Part shown: positions 7,491-14,654 of the stretch, one piece after another
Numbering within the stretch: the first letter of the stretch is position 1
Layout: every line of letters starts with the position of its first letter
Assembly (NCBI GenBank): GCA_050290225.1
Contig: JBNKHG010000061.1
Span: 1 to 21,399, forward strand
Reading direction: 5' to 3'
Source: JBNKHG01 sp050290225
Lineage (GTDB): Bacteria; Pseudomonadota; Gammaproteobacteria; Pseudomonadales; Cellvibrionaceae
Length of the DNA stretch: 21,399 nucleotides
The notes under the pieces: model-generated
Told to the model about the DNA's origin: nothing
The model's database searches: none
Seen by the model: only the letters and a program-made list of their open reading frames with translations
Position numbers and translations under genes: made by a program

Positions 7491-8123
7491 GTGACAGTTC
7501 GTTATGTTGAGTCTTCAAAGCTCCCCACTCCCTGGGGTATTTTCGAGATGCATGGTTTTGAAGATGCGGAATCTGACAAAGAGCATGTCGTGTTGACGAT
7601 GGGCGATGTGCGTGGCGAAGAACCGGTGTTGTCGCGAATACATTCCGAGTGCCTCACCGGTGACGCCCTGTTCAGTCTGCGCTGCGATTGTGGTTCTCAA
7701 TTGCAGGCGGCTATGCACAAAATTGCCCTTGAGGGTCGTGGTGCGATTTTCTACCTGCGCCAGGAAGGCCGCGGCATCGGCCTGTTGAACAAAATCAAAG
7801 CTTACCACCTGCAGGATTGCGGTGCCGACACCGTGGAGGCCAACGAGGCGCTTGGATTTGGCGCGGATATGCGCGATTACTCCATCCTCAAGCCGATGAT
7901 GGAACATTTGAAAATCCATGCGCTGAAATTGATGACCAACAACCCCCGCAAGGTGAACGCCATGCAGGAAATGAGTATCGAGGTGGCTGAGCGGGTTCCC
8001 CTGCAGACCGGGCGCAATCCCCACAATGTCAAATATCTCGCCACTAAAAAGGGCAAGCTGGGCCACCTTCTGGACCATCACGACGATGAAAACGTCGAGG
8101 CCTCTGAAAAAGGCGACGACTAG
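7491..8123 (+). CDS. ribA: GTP cyclohydrolase II
   Basis: RibA opens GTP to the diaminopyrimidine that enters riboflavin synthesis. The start is GTG 7491, with GGAAGAGG upstream. The 210-residue enzyme has the zinc cysteines C54, C65 and C67 in SECLTGDALFSLRCDCG, the RQEGRGIGLLNKIKAY loop, DTVEANEALGFGADMRDY and LMTNNPRKV, all as in E. coli RibA. The last 14 or so residues form an acidic tail (DDENVEASEKGDD) that extends beyond the E. coli protein. This gene supplies the activity that the C-terminal half of RibBA has apparently lost, so the riboflavin pathway is complete here. Confidence 0.96.
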   Translation: MTVRYVESSKLPTPWGIFEMHGFEDAESDKEHVVLTMGDVRGEEPVLSRIHSECLTGDALFSLRCDCGSQLQAAMHKIALEGRGAIFYLRQEGRGIGLLNKIKAYHLQDCGADTVEANEALGFGADMRDYSILKPMMEHLKIHALKLMTNNPRKVNAMQEMSIEVAERVPLQTGRNPHNVKYLATKKGKLGHLLDHHDDENVEASEKGDD

Positions 8124-8419
8124 ACCCTTTGTGTCGAAGGCTGGCGCATTGCCCTAAGTGCCGGCCTATTCTCCCGTGCCGTTCAATCATTTCGACCCTG
8201 TCACTGTACCACCACGACAGTTTAATGCGGAGCCATCACCCTTTGGTGGCAAAGCTGTTATTCTTGGTGTCAATTCGATAGAGCCATTCTTTTGGCTTTG
8301 CATCCTCGGCGTGATTGATTTGCGATTATGTCAGCTTTCGGCGTGCGCTGAAAAAATCATAAACGCCTTTAAATAGAAACTGAAAGTATCAGCTGATTTG
8401 AACTTTAGTGGAAAAGACA
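8124..8419. other. Intergenic region after ribA
   Basis: About 296 bases with no convincing gene. Near its left end AGGCTGGC (8138-8145) can pair with GCCGGCCT (8160-8167) around a 14-base loop. There is no T run, so termination here is only possible. A 72-codon open frame from GTG 8158 has no recognisable product and no ribosome-binding site. The right part becomes AT-rich toward the DUF2164 gene. Confidence 0.5.
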
Positions 8420-8674
8420 ATGGCAGAAATTGAATTCACAAAAGAAGAAAAAGAGATACTGGTCAAAAAGATCAAGCTCTATTTTGTTGAAGAACTTGAT
8501 CAGGAAATTAAACAGTTTGACGCTGAGTTTTTGCTTGATTTTTTTACCGAAGAGATCGGGCCCTACTTTTATAACCGGGGTCTATTTGACGCGCAAGCTC
8601 TATTGGAAAGTAAGATTGAAATCATTACGGAGGGCTTCTATGAAATTGAGAAGCCTACGGAATTTAATAAATGA
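8420..8674 (+). CDS. DUF2164 family protein
   Basis: A small protein of 84 residues recognised as the DUF2164 family by EEKEILVKKIKLYFVEELDQ, the core FLLDFFTEEIGPYFYNRGL and the following DAQALLESKIE. It is highly charged, probably helical, cytoplasmic and of unknown function. ATG 8420 is preferred; GTG 8408 in the same frame would add four residues, and its GTGGAAA overlaps the likely ribosome-binding site. The gene is clearly more AT-rich than the rib genes before it and stands alone, which could mean a different origin. Family assignment is from memory of the conserved FFxEEIGPYFYNxGxxDA pattern. Confidence 0.85.
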   Translation: MAEIEFTKEEKEILVKKIKLYFVEELDQEIKQFDAEFLLDFFTEEIGPYFYNRGLFDAQALLESKIEIITEGFYEIEKPTEFNK

Positions 8675-9079
8675 AATCGTTTCACCAGACCTGCTGAAGT
8701 CGCCTACACTGTAAGCGAGCCGGCCGTGGTGGCCAGGGACTGCTACTCCAGCTGATCCGGGGTATCCGGCCCCGGGGGCGTTGTCTTCTCGTCCCGCTGC
8801 CGGGTGCCCTGAAATGTCTCCCGGCGCAGGTTAATCTCCCTTCCTTATCGATCTCTTATAGGATCGTTATTCGCAATGGCACTCTGCGTCCTTTAGGGAC
8901 TGCAGGTAGTAAGTGTGTGAGTGCAAACTATCATTTTGTCGGAAACGGCAAGGTTCGCTTTATCCGCGACCTATGCAATACTTGGTGTCAGTCCAGAGTG
9001 TCATAAAGACGTACTTAAAAAATTCGCTCGTCGGGGCGGGAAAAATCATGCCTGACGTGAATTTTTAATCGGCTAGTGT
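8675..9079. other. Long intergenic stretch without a clear gene
   Basis: About 405 bases. It holds a GC-rich segment (8715-8830) with hairpin CCGGGG (8757-8762)/CCCCGG (8770-8775), inside a possible minus-strand gene relic (8743-8844, listed separately). From 8860 onward it is AT-richer with no open frame of note. I see no tRNA, repeat array or clear promoter. Confidence 0.5.
8743..8844 (-). pseudogene. Possible relic of a gene 3' end
   Basis: Reading the minus strand, 33 codons after an in-frame TAA give GREINLRRETFQGTRQRDEK, then a proline/acid-rich tail TTPPGPDTPDQLE and TAG. The composition is that of a real hydrophilic protein C-terminus. Upstream of the TAA the same frame continues as SAIANNDPIRDR before another stop. 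There is no start. I do not recognise the family. It may be the decayed end of a lost gene or chance. Confidence 0.25.
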
Positions 9080-9238
9080 TTGAATTGGGGATCTGATTTT
9101 AATTTAATTGGAGGGATTTCGCCCGTTGCTGTATTTTTAAAGTGTGATGCAGGTAAGGACCTTGTGATTAATATTGTGCTGTGCCTTTTATTTTTGCTAC
9201 CGGGTGTGGTGCACGCCCTTTGGCTGGTTACCAAATAG
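9080..9238 (+). CDS. YqaE/Pmp3-family small membrane protein, possibly start-impaired
   Basis: A 52-codon frame whose body SPVAVFLKCDAGKDLVINIV followed by LCLLFLLPGVVHALWLVTK matches the YqaE/Pmp3 (UPF0057) family. It has two hydrophobic helices and the family's PGVVHALW motif, and the family length is about 52 residues. These are inner-membrane proteins linked to membrane potential or stress. The only practical start is TTG 9080, just after an in-frame TAG. It has no clear ribosome-binding site, and the first helix reads DFNLIGGISPVAVFL where relatives usually have two adjacent prolines. It is either a weakly expressed gene or one that has lost its N-terminus. It precedes the GGDEF gene on the same strand. 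Confidence 0.65.
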   Translation: MNWGSDFNLIGGISPVAVFLKCDAGKDLVINIVLCLLFLLPGVVHALWLVTK

Positions 9239-9285
9239 TTTTCCCCATTTAACGGACTGCCCATGACGTAATTAGAGGGATTGAA

Positions 9286-10590
9286 TTGAATTTACGGGCA
9301 AAACTGACTATCACTCTGCTTATTACCGGTTTGGCAACGGCGGCCACAGTTGGTGGCGTTGCTTACTGGATGCTGATGCGGGACTTTCGCCAGAGTGCAC
9401 TCAATGAGGCTTTTGATAACTTCAGTGGGGAAATTGTCCGCTACATATCTACCTACGGTTCCTGGAATCAGGCGTCACGACAGGAGCCGTTTCACCGCTT
9501 TGTTACGCGAACCCGCGTGCCGGTGCAGGCTCAGCCGGGTAAAAATGCTTTTCATCCGCCCCCTGATGTGACTATTGATCGAGGGGGAGCCCCCCCTTTT
9601 TTGTTTATGATTTTGGATCCACAAGGCAAGGTACTCAAGCCGGCGGAAGGTTACCAAACAGGTCAGTATGTTTCGGACCGGGTCCGGGAAAATGCGCTTC
9701 CTATTTGGATCAATAACGAAGTTGAGGTGCTGGCCTCCCCTATTGGTCACCCCAATCTCACTCAACGGGACAAGGGGTATCTGGCAGCGATGCGACAGTC
9801 ACTGGTCACGGGAATTCTGTTCGCTATTGTGCTTTCCCTGTTGATCGGTTTGGTCGTGGCGCGACGCATAGGGGTATCGCTGAAAGAGTTGACTGTGGCG
9901 ATTCGCGCCATGGAAAACAACGGCGAGTTAGAGCAGCGGGTGCCGGTGCGTTCCAGCGATGAGATCGGGGTTTTGTCCGAAGCCTTCAATCGCATGAGCA
10001 GAGAACTCTCTAAGGCGCACAGTAAATTGCGCCAGACAAATGAAACGATTCACGCCCAGGCGGCCCAATTACTTGAGTTAAGTACCCGGGATCCACTTAC
10101 CGAGATATACAACCGCCGTCATTTTAAAGAACAGGCAACCAGATTGTATGACCAGGCTGTTCGTTACAAACATCCATTCTCGGTGATGGTTGGCGATCTC
10201 GATCATTTTAAGTTGGTTAACGACACCTATTCCCATGCCACCGGCGATGATGTTCTGCGTAAAGTTGCCCAGCTCCTGGCGATGAATACCCGAAAAACGG
10301 ACATTGTTGCCCGTTATGGCGGGGAGGAATTTGTTGTTGCCTTTGCCGAAAGTTCACTACAGCAGGCCGCACAATGTTGTGAGGAGCTGCGCCTGTGCAT
10401 CGAGACTTATCACTGGCAGGAGATCCACCCGGACTTGCGCGTGACCATGAGCATGGGCATCAGTGACAACCTGTCTCTGGGCAGCTTGGAATTGTTGATG
10501 GCCGAAGCCGACAGACGTCTCTACGAAGCTAAACGCCGTGGGCGCAACCGCCTGGAGCCTGTGATATCCACTCAAATGGAACTTATTTAG
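9286..10590 (+). CDS. Membrane diguanylate cyclase with HAMP and GGDEF domains
   Basis: Predicted to make cyclic di-GMP from two GTP in response to a periplasmic or membrane signal. The start is TTG 9286 with GAGGGA at 9275-9280. Order in the 434 residues: transmembrane segment about 8-30, periplasmic sensor of about 140 residues without a recognised fold, second segment about 172-192, HAMP about 192-245 with a helical linker to about 267, then GGDEF about 268-425. The GGDEF domain has the DPLTEIYNRRHF start, GDLDHFKLVND (303-313) and the active GGEEF at 345-349. The RxxD inhibitory site (R336-D339) stands five residues before it, so product inhibition is likely. Its stop codon overlaps the stop of the convergent cfa gene. 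Confidence 0.93.
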   Translation: MNLRAKLTITLLITGLATAATVGGVAYWMLMRDFRQSALNEAFDNFSGEIVRYISTYGSWNQASRQEPFHRFVTRTRVPVQAQPGKNAFHPPPDVTIDRGGAPPFLFMILDPQGKVLKPAEGYQTGQYVSDRVRENALPIWINNEVEVLASPIGHPNLTQRDKGYLAAMRQSLVTGILFAIVLSLLIGLVVARRIGVSLKELTVAIRAMENNGELEQRVPVRSSDEIGVLSEAFNRMSRELSKAHSKLRQTNETIHAQAAQLLELSTRDPLTEIYNRRHFKEQATRLYDQAVRYKHPFSVMVGDLDHFKLVNDTYSHATGDDVLRKVAQLLAMNTRKTDIVARYGGEEFVVAFAESSLQQAAQCCEELRLCIETYHWQEIHPDLRVTMSMGISDNLSLGSLELLMAEADRRLYEAKRRGRNRLEPVISTQMELI

Positions 10591-11819
10591 ATATCGGCGG
10601 GTTCCTCTGTCGAAGGCGTCTCGGACCATAGGCTGTGTATGGCTTCCCGCTGCTGCATGCCGGTGTACTGGTAGTCCCGGGTCGGGGGTACGACACCATG
10701 TTGCTTGGCCAACTGGAGCTGATACACCACCAGGTCAGAACATTGAAAGGCGACTTCGCAGATAGTGAGATAGAAATCCCACATGCGATAGAAGTGCTCT
10801 CCCCTTTCACGGCTAACCCGATCACGATGGCGGCTAAAGCGCTCCTGCCAGTGACGCAGGGTATTGGCGTAATGCAATCTCAATACTTCGATATCGGTCA
10901 TGATCATTGAGGACTTTTCGGCACTCTGCGCAATCTCTGACAAAGCCGGAATATAGCCTCCCGGAAAGATATATTTCCGAATCCAGGGATTGGTGCCGCC
11001 GGCCGGATTGCTGCGACCAATGGAGTGAATCAGGCCGACGCCGTCTTTCTCCAGGAGTGAATCAACGCGATTAAAGTAGGTGTTGAAGAAAGGGGCGCCC
11101 ACGTGTTCAAACATACCGACGCTGACAATGCGGTCATAGCGTCCCTTGTGTTCACGGTAGTCTTGAAGTTCAAATTTAACCTTGTCGAGGCCGTGCTCCC
11201 GGGCTCGGCGCCTGGCGACCTCTAATTGCCGGCGGGACAGGGTGATGCCTGTCACCTCAATGTCATATGTTTGCGCCAGATAACAGGCGAGGCTGCCCCA
11301 GCCGCAACCGATATCCAGAACGCGCTGGCCTGGTTCAAGTAACAGCTTGGTAGCGATATGTTGACACTTGGCCTGTTGGGCGTGCTCCAGGGAGTACTCC
11401 CGTGTCGGAAAGTAGGCACAGGAATAATGCATCTCGTTATCGAGAAACAAGCGGAAGAACTGCTCGTCCAGGTCATAGTGATGGGCGACATTTCGGTAAC
11501 TGCGAGAAACCTTGTTCCACTGTTGCAATAACGCGGTAAAGGGATGCAACCACTTATTGAGGTTTCGGTGGTGGAAATTGGCCCGCAAGATCAGCAGCAG
11601 GTTTCTGAGTTGGCCGTCGCCGGCATCCCACCCCTGCTGCATATAGGTCTCACCCAGCTCCCATTCCCAGTCCCTGGCAATCCTTTTGATAACGTCTTCG
11701 CTGTGGATATACCAGTTGGCTTCCAGGCCGTGGTCGCCAAACTGATAGGACCTGCCGTTGGGCAGGTGTAAGTGAATGATTCCGTTGCGGACACTGTTTT
11801 CGAGTAACCGCAGATACAT
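10587..11819 (-). CDS. cfa: Cyclopropane-fatty-acyl-phospholipid synthase
   Basis: Transfers a methylene group from S-adenosylmethionine to cis double bonds of membrane phospholipid acyl chains, usually at entry to stationary phase or under acid stress. The 410-residue protein has the SAM-binding VLDIGCGWGSLA (167-178), SVGMFEHVGAPFFNTYF, NPWIRKYIFPGGYIP and HYANTLRHWQERF, all characteristic of CFA synthases. An N-terminal segment of about 130 residues precedes the methyltransferase fold, as in E. coli Cfa. ATG 11819 is preceded by GGGGGAGGG. A TCTATACT element about 80 bases upstream resembles a sigma-S -10. The stop codon overlaps the GGDEF gene end by four bases. Confidence 0.95.
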   Translation of the reverse strand: MYLRLLENSVRNGIIHLHLPNGRSYQFGDHGLEANWYIHSEDVIKRIARDWEWELGETYMQQGWDAGDGQLRNLLLILRANFHHRNLNKWLHPFTALLQQWNKVSRSYRNVAHHYDLDEQFFRLFLDNEMHYSCAYFPTREYSLEHAQQAKCQHIATKLLLEPGQRVLDIGCGWGSLACYLAQTYDIEVTGITLSRRQLEVARRRAREHGLDKVKFELQDYREHKGRYDRIVSVGMFEHVGAPFFNTYFNRVDSLLEKDGVGLIHSIGRSNPAGGTNPWIRKYIFPGGYIPALSEIAQSAEKSSMIMTDIEVLRLHYANTLRHWQERFSRHRDRVSRERGEHFYRMWDFYLTICEVAFQCSDLVVYQLQLAKQHGVVPPTRDYQYTGMQQREAIHSLWSETPSTEEPADI

Positions 11820-11900
11820 GGGTTGCCCTCCCCCACACTTCCGGTCATACCTGGTTTCGACGCATGCAGAACTGATCGGTTCTTCATGCCGCTATTTGTA

Positions 11901-11930
11901 GTATAGACCGTTCAATTGAGTGGTGGCAGG
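11901..11930 (-). promoter_or_regulatory. Sigma-S-like promoter of cfa
   Basis: On the minus strand TATACT (11906-11901) is preceded by C at -13 and T before it, giving TCTATACT, the pattern typical of RpoS promoters. CTGCCA lies upstream with an 18-base spacer. The predicted transcript would have a leader of about 75 bases before the ATG at 11819. E. coli cfa also has a sigma-S promoter, which supports the reading. Confidence 0.5.
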
Positions 11931-11961
11931 AGAACAGGTGTTGCGGGATGTCTGAGGTCGG

Positions 11962-11980
11962 CGCCTCCCGCAGGGAAGCG
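11962..11980 (-). terminator. Hairpin after the Ig-like protein gene
   Basis: CGCTTCCC and GGGAGGCG (minus strand) form an eight-pair stem, with one T-G pair, around the loop TGC. It is placed 15 bases after the stop of the gene ending at 11996. No T run follows, so it may be a weak or factor-dependent terminator. Confidence 0.4.
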
Positions 11981-11995
11981 CAGTAGGGGTTGAAA

Positions 11996-12976
11996 TTACT
12001 CGACCAGGGCTGTTTTTACCGTATAGCTACTGAGTAGTCCGTCGATGTCGAACGCGGCAATTTTAAACTCGTAGTCGCCTGGTTCCAGCTCACCGACAAT
12101 GTATTCGGAAGTTGAGGCATCGGTGATTGTTTCGGAGTAATACAGCAGGTCCCCGGCTTTCTTGAAGAGGATCTCATAACCACCAATTTCATAGAGTTGC
12201 AGCGGTTCACCATTTTCCCGGGAATCGGGGATGGTCCAACTCAATTTGACAGAGGACAGTGTGGATGTACTCGCTGTTACAGTAACCAAAACCTGGGCAG
12301 TGGCTGTCAGGCCCCCGCTATCGGAGACACTGGCGGTAATGGTGTGGGTGCCCACTGACAGGCTGGTGGTTGTGCTGAGAGCGCCATCCAGGGAAGAGCG
12401 CCAGGATATACCCGCACTCAGATCCCCGTCTTCCTTGTCTGAGGCGCTACCGGTAAGTGTCAACAGCGAGCCTTCGACAACAGTGGAATCAGTCGCAGGC
12501 GCCGTAATTGTGATTGAAGGCGCGGTGTTCACGACAGCCGCTTCCACGGTGATCGATACTTGGTCACTTGCGCTTAAGCCACCACTGTCACTGACGCTGG
12601 CGGTGATGGTGTGGGTGCCCACCGACAAGCCGGTTGTGGTGCTGATGGCGCCATCGAGAGAGGAACTCCAGGAAATCTTCGAACTCAGATCCCCATCTTC
12701 GCTGTCTGAGGCGACTCCCGAGAGTGTTACCTGGGTGCCTTCGGCGACGGAGTCACCATTGGTCGGCGCGGTGATGGTGACAGATGGAGCGGTGTTCGCG
12801 GGCGCGGTGTCTGCACTTGAGCAAACATCCTGTGAATAACCGTCTTTTCTGGCCCAGCCTTTCAACTGGCCGTTTTTATCGCAGGGATCTCGATCCCTGG
12901 CGGCCTCGGTGAAACCGGCCACTGAGGAAAGTAGTACAAGTGAAAGTATGCAGGCTGTACGCATTTTGGGGGCCAC
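11996..12976 (-). CDS. Secreted protein with two Ig-like repeats and a fibronectin-III-like C-terminus
   Basis: A 326-residue exported protein. A signal peptide (about 1-26, MRTACILSLVLLSSVAGFTEA) is followed by a short region with two cysteines (C32, C52), then two Ig/cadherin-like repeats at about 61-149 and 150-238. Each begins NTAPS and contains EDGDLS, a tryptophan, SLDGA and VGTHTITASVSDSGGL. Residues about 240-326 resemble a fibronectin type III domain (SSVKLSWTIP, YEIGGYEILFKK, GDYEFKIAAFDIDG). Such modules occur in surface-binding or carbohydrate-associated proteins, but no catalytic domain is present. The start is GTG 12976 or ATG 12964; neither has a strong ribosome-binding site. 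Function unknown. Confidence 0.8.
   Translation of the reverse strand: MAPKMRTACILSLVLLSSVAGFTEAARDRDPCDKNGQLKGWARKDGYSQDVCSSADTAPANTAPSVTITAPTNGDSVAEGTQVTLSGVASDSEDGDLSSKISWSSSLDGAISTTTGLSVGTHTITASVSDSGGLSASDQVSITVEAAVVNTAPSITITAPATDSTVVEGSLLTLTGSASDKEDGDLSAGISWRSSLDGALSTTTSLSVGTHTITASVSDSGGLTATAQVLVTVTASTSTLSSVKLSWTIPDSRENGEPLQLYEIGGYEILFKKAGDLLYYSETITDASTSEYIVGELEPGDYEFKIAAFDIDGLLSSYTVKTALVE
12263..12796 (-). repeat. Tandem duplication encoding two Ig-like domains
   Basis: Two copies of about 267 bases (12796-12530 and 12529-12263) encode near-identical domains. Parts of the DNA, such as the VGTHTITASVSDSGGL coding region, are very similar between copies, so the duplication is fairly recent or kept similar by conversion. 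Confidence 0.75.
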
Positions 12977-13178
12977 TGACTCGTCGTTTCGGAAGTTAGT
13001 GACTGCTAGTGTAAAGCCCCGGATTGATTTGATTTGTGCGCCATCTCACAGGCTCAACTTACGTGCTCGAAATGGCGCGGGCGGTCGTCCATGGCGTTAA
13101 ACACATCACAAAGGGTGGGTGGAACAGTTCAATATCGATGCGGACGTTATCCCGCCGCAGGGTGAAATCCCGCCAGGT

Positions 13179-14639
13179 CTAGTTTGATAAATTCACCATG
13201 ATGCGATTGTTTTGCAGGGCGATCGCATTCCATTCCCCTGCAGTGGTCGCCGATTGGGGATAGGCAACCAGAGGGTTGTCGAGACCGGCATTACGGAGCT
13301 GTAAATCAATAAGGCCGCTTTGAAGGGTGCTGGACACGGCCCGGAATTCCACGTAGGCGATGCTGAGCAGATCGTCGAGCGTAAAGTCGGGGCGGGTATC
13401 GGCATACAGCACACAGTTGGCATAGGGCATATCGCTGGCGGCCAGCGCCAGACTGCCGTCTTCACCCCGCTGCAGGCAGACGTTTCCGAAGTTCACTTCC
13501 AGTGTCACAAGACCCCTGTAGCCCTGTCTAACAAGCATTTGTAATAGTTGGTCCAGTTGGGAGATCCGGGTTTCAGCCAAAGGCTCCTCGTCGTAGCCAA
13601 AACGCCAGTCACTATTGAGTGCCCAGCGTAAGGCGGGTAAAGCGAGACGTTGGGTTTCTGTTCGGGTTGTGGCGGTGGACGGTGCGGGCTTACTGCCTAG
13701 CAGGTCCAGCAGCAGTGCCCTGTTGACGCCGCTCTCGTCGAGTATGGCCTCCTGGGTGACCGCCAGGGAGGCGGCGGTATCGGTATGGGCTTTTTGCATC
13801 CGGTACAGTTGGTATCCGAAACCGGCGGCGATAGCGATCAGCATCAGCAGCAAGAGGCTCTGCCAGCGCGACAGGTGCTGCTGCATCGCGTCCATTCCCA
13901 GATAGAGCTCCTGGACCGTAGTTGTCCCCTGCTCAAGCTGCTGTTTTTCCATTCGTCTCTGCAGTTTGAGCATGCGGGTCAAGGATCGCTGGGATTCTTC
14001 CTGGGCGAGCCGGTGTATTTCGTCGCTCTGGTGCTCAAACTGCCGCGCCATCTCGGTGCGGATAAGCATCAGGTCCGCGGCCACATCCAGGGCGTCCGCA
14101 TGCTCGCTGTCGGCGGCCACGTTTTTGACGGCGGTTTTGTTTGTGCTTAGTCCAATGGCTTTCTCCACGCGGTTTCCGGTGGTGTTTTGTGCCCCGGGAG
14201 GTTGCTGCTGCGCCGGATGTTCATCCTCGAACGGGTTATAGGCGTGTTCCTGCTCCGGCTCCACATCAATGATATTGAGGTTGGCGAGTACCCGTTCCAG
14301 GCTGGCGGGCTGGATGGTGCCTTTGGTAAGGATGTCCTGGGCTCCCAGTGCACGCGCCTGGCTGACGTAGACCGAACCCCGCTCCGAGGTGTACATAATC
14401 ACCGGTATCAGGGCCGTGTCCGGGTTGTCCTTGATGATCTTAAGCGCTGAAAGGCCATCCATGCCTTTCATATGGTGGTCGAGAAAAATCACCGAGGGGT
14501 GCGTGTGTTTGAGGCGCTCCAGAGCTTCCTCGGCGGAAAGGGCGGTATCAATCTTTAGATCGTACTTCTCCAGCATCCTTTTCAGCTGGCGCTGGGCCGT
14601 CCTTGAGTCGTCGACAATTAACGCCTGGGGGCTCGACAT
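13179..14639 (-). CDS. Receiver-domain protein with one membrane span and a probable periplasmic domain
   Basis: The 486-residue protein starts at ATG 14639 behind GAGGGA. Residues 4 to about 125 are a complete response-regulator receiver: acidic D10/D11, phospho-acceptor D54 in IFLDHHMKGMDG, T84 and K106. A polar linker (about 126-185) and an amphipathic, probably coiled-coil stretch (about 186-256) lead to one hydrophobic span (260-277, SLLLLMLIAIAAGFGYQL). The remaining 200 residues hold a folded-looking domain (about 331-486) with EVNFGNVCLQ and MPYANCVLY, which I do not recognise. No DNA-binding or enzymatic output is seen, so phosphorylation would act across the membrane. It is the last gene of the operon, 15 bases after the DUF3570 gene. 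The frame continues in coding style past its TAG stop. Confidence 0.85.
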   Translation of the reverse strand: MSSPQALIVDDSRTAQRQLKRMLEKYDLKIDTALSAEEALERLKHTHPSVIFLDHHMKGMDGLSALKIIKDNPDTALIPVIMYTSERGSVYVSQARALGAQDILTKGTIQPASLERVLANLNIIDVEPEQEHAYNPFEDEHPAQQQPPGAQNTTGNRVEKAIGLSTNKTAVKNVAADSEHADALDVAADLMLIRTEMARQFEHQSDEIHRLAQEESQRSLTRMLKLQRRMEKQQLEQGTTTVQELYLGMDAMQQHLSRWQSLLLLMLIAIAAGFGYQLYRMQKAHTDTAASLAVTQEAILDESGVNRALLLDLLGSKPAPSTATTRTETQRLALPALRWALNSDWRFGYDEEPLAETRISQLDQLLQMLVRQGYRGLVTLEVNFGNVCLQRGEDGSLALAASDMPYANCVLYADTRPDFTLDDLLSIAYVEFRAVSSTLQSGLIDLQLRNAGLDNPLVAYPQSATTAGEWNAIALQNNRIMVNLSN

Positions 14640-14654
14640 CTGTTCCCTCGGTAT

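Noticed and set aside
8158..8376. 72-codon open frame after ribA
   Set aside because: It starts with GTG inside a hairpin arm, has no ribosome-binding site and no recognisable family.
9073..9264. 63-codon minus-strand open frame
   Set aside because: It is the complement of the YqaE-type gene, which has a clear family match on the plus strand.
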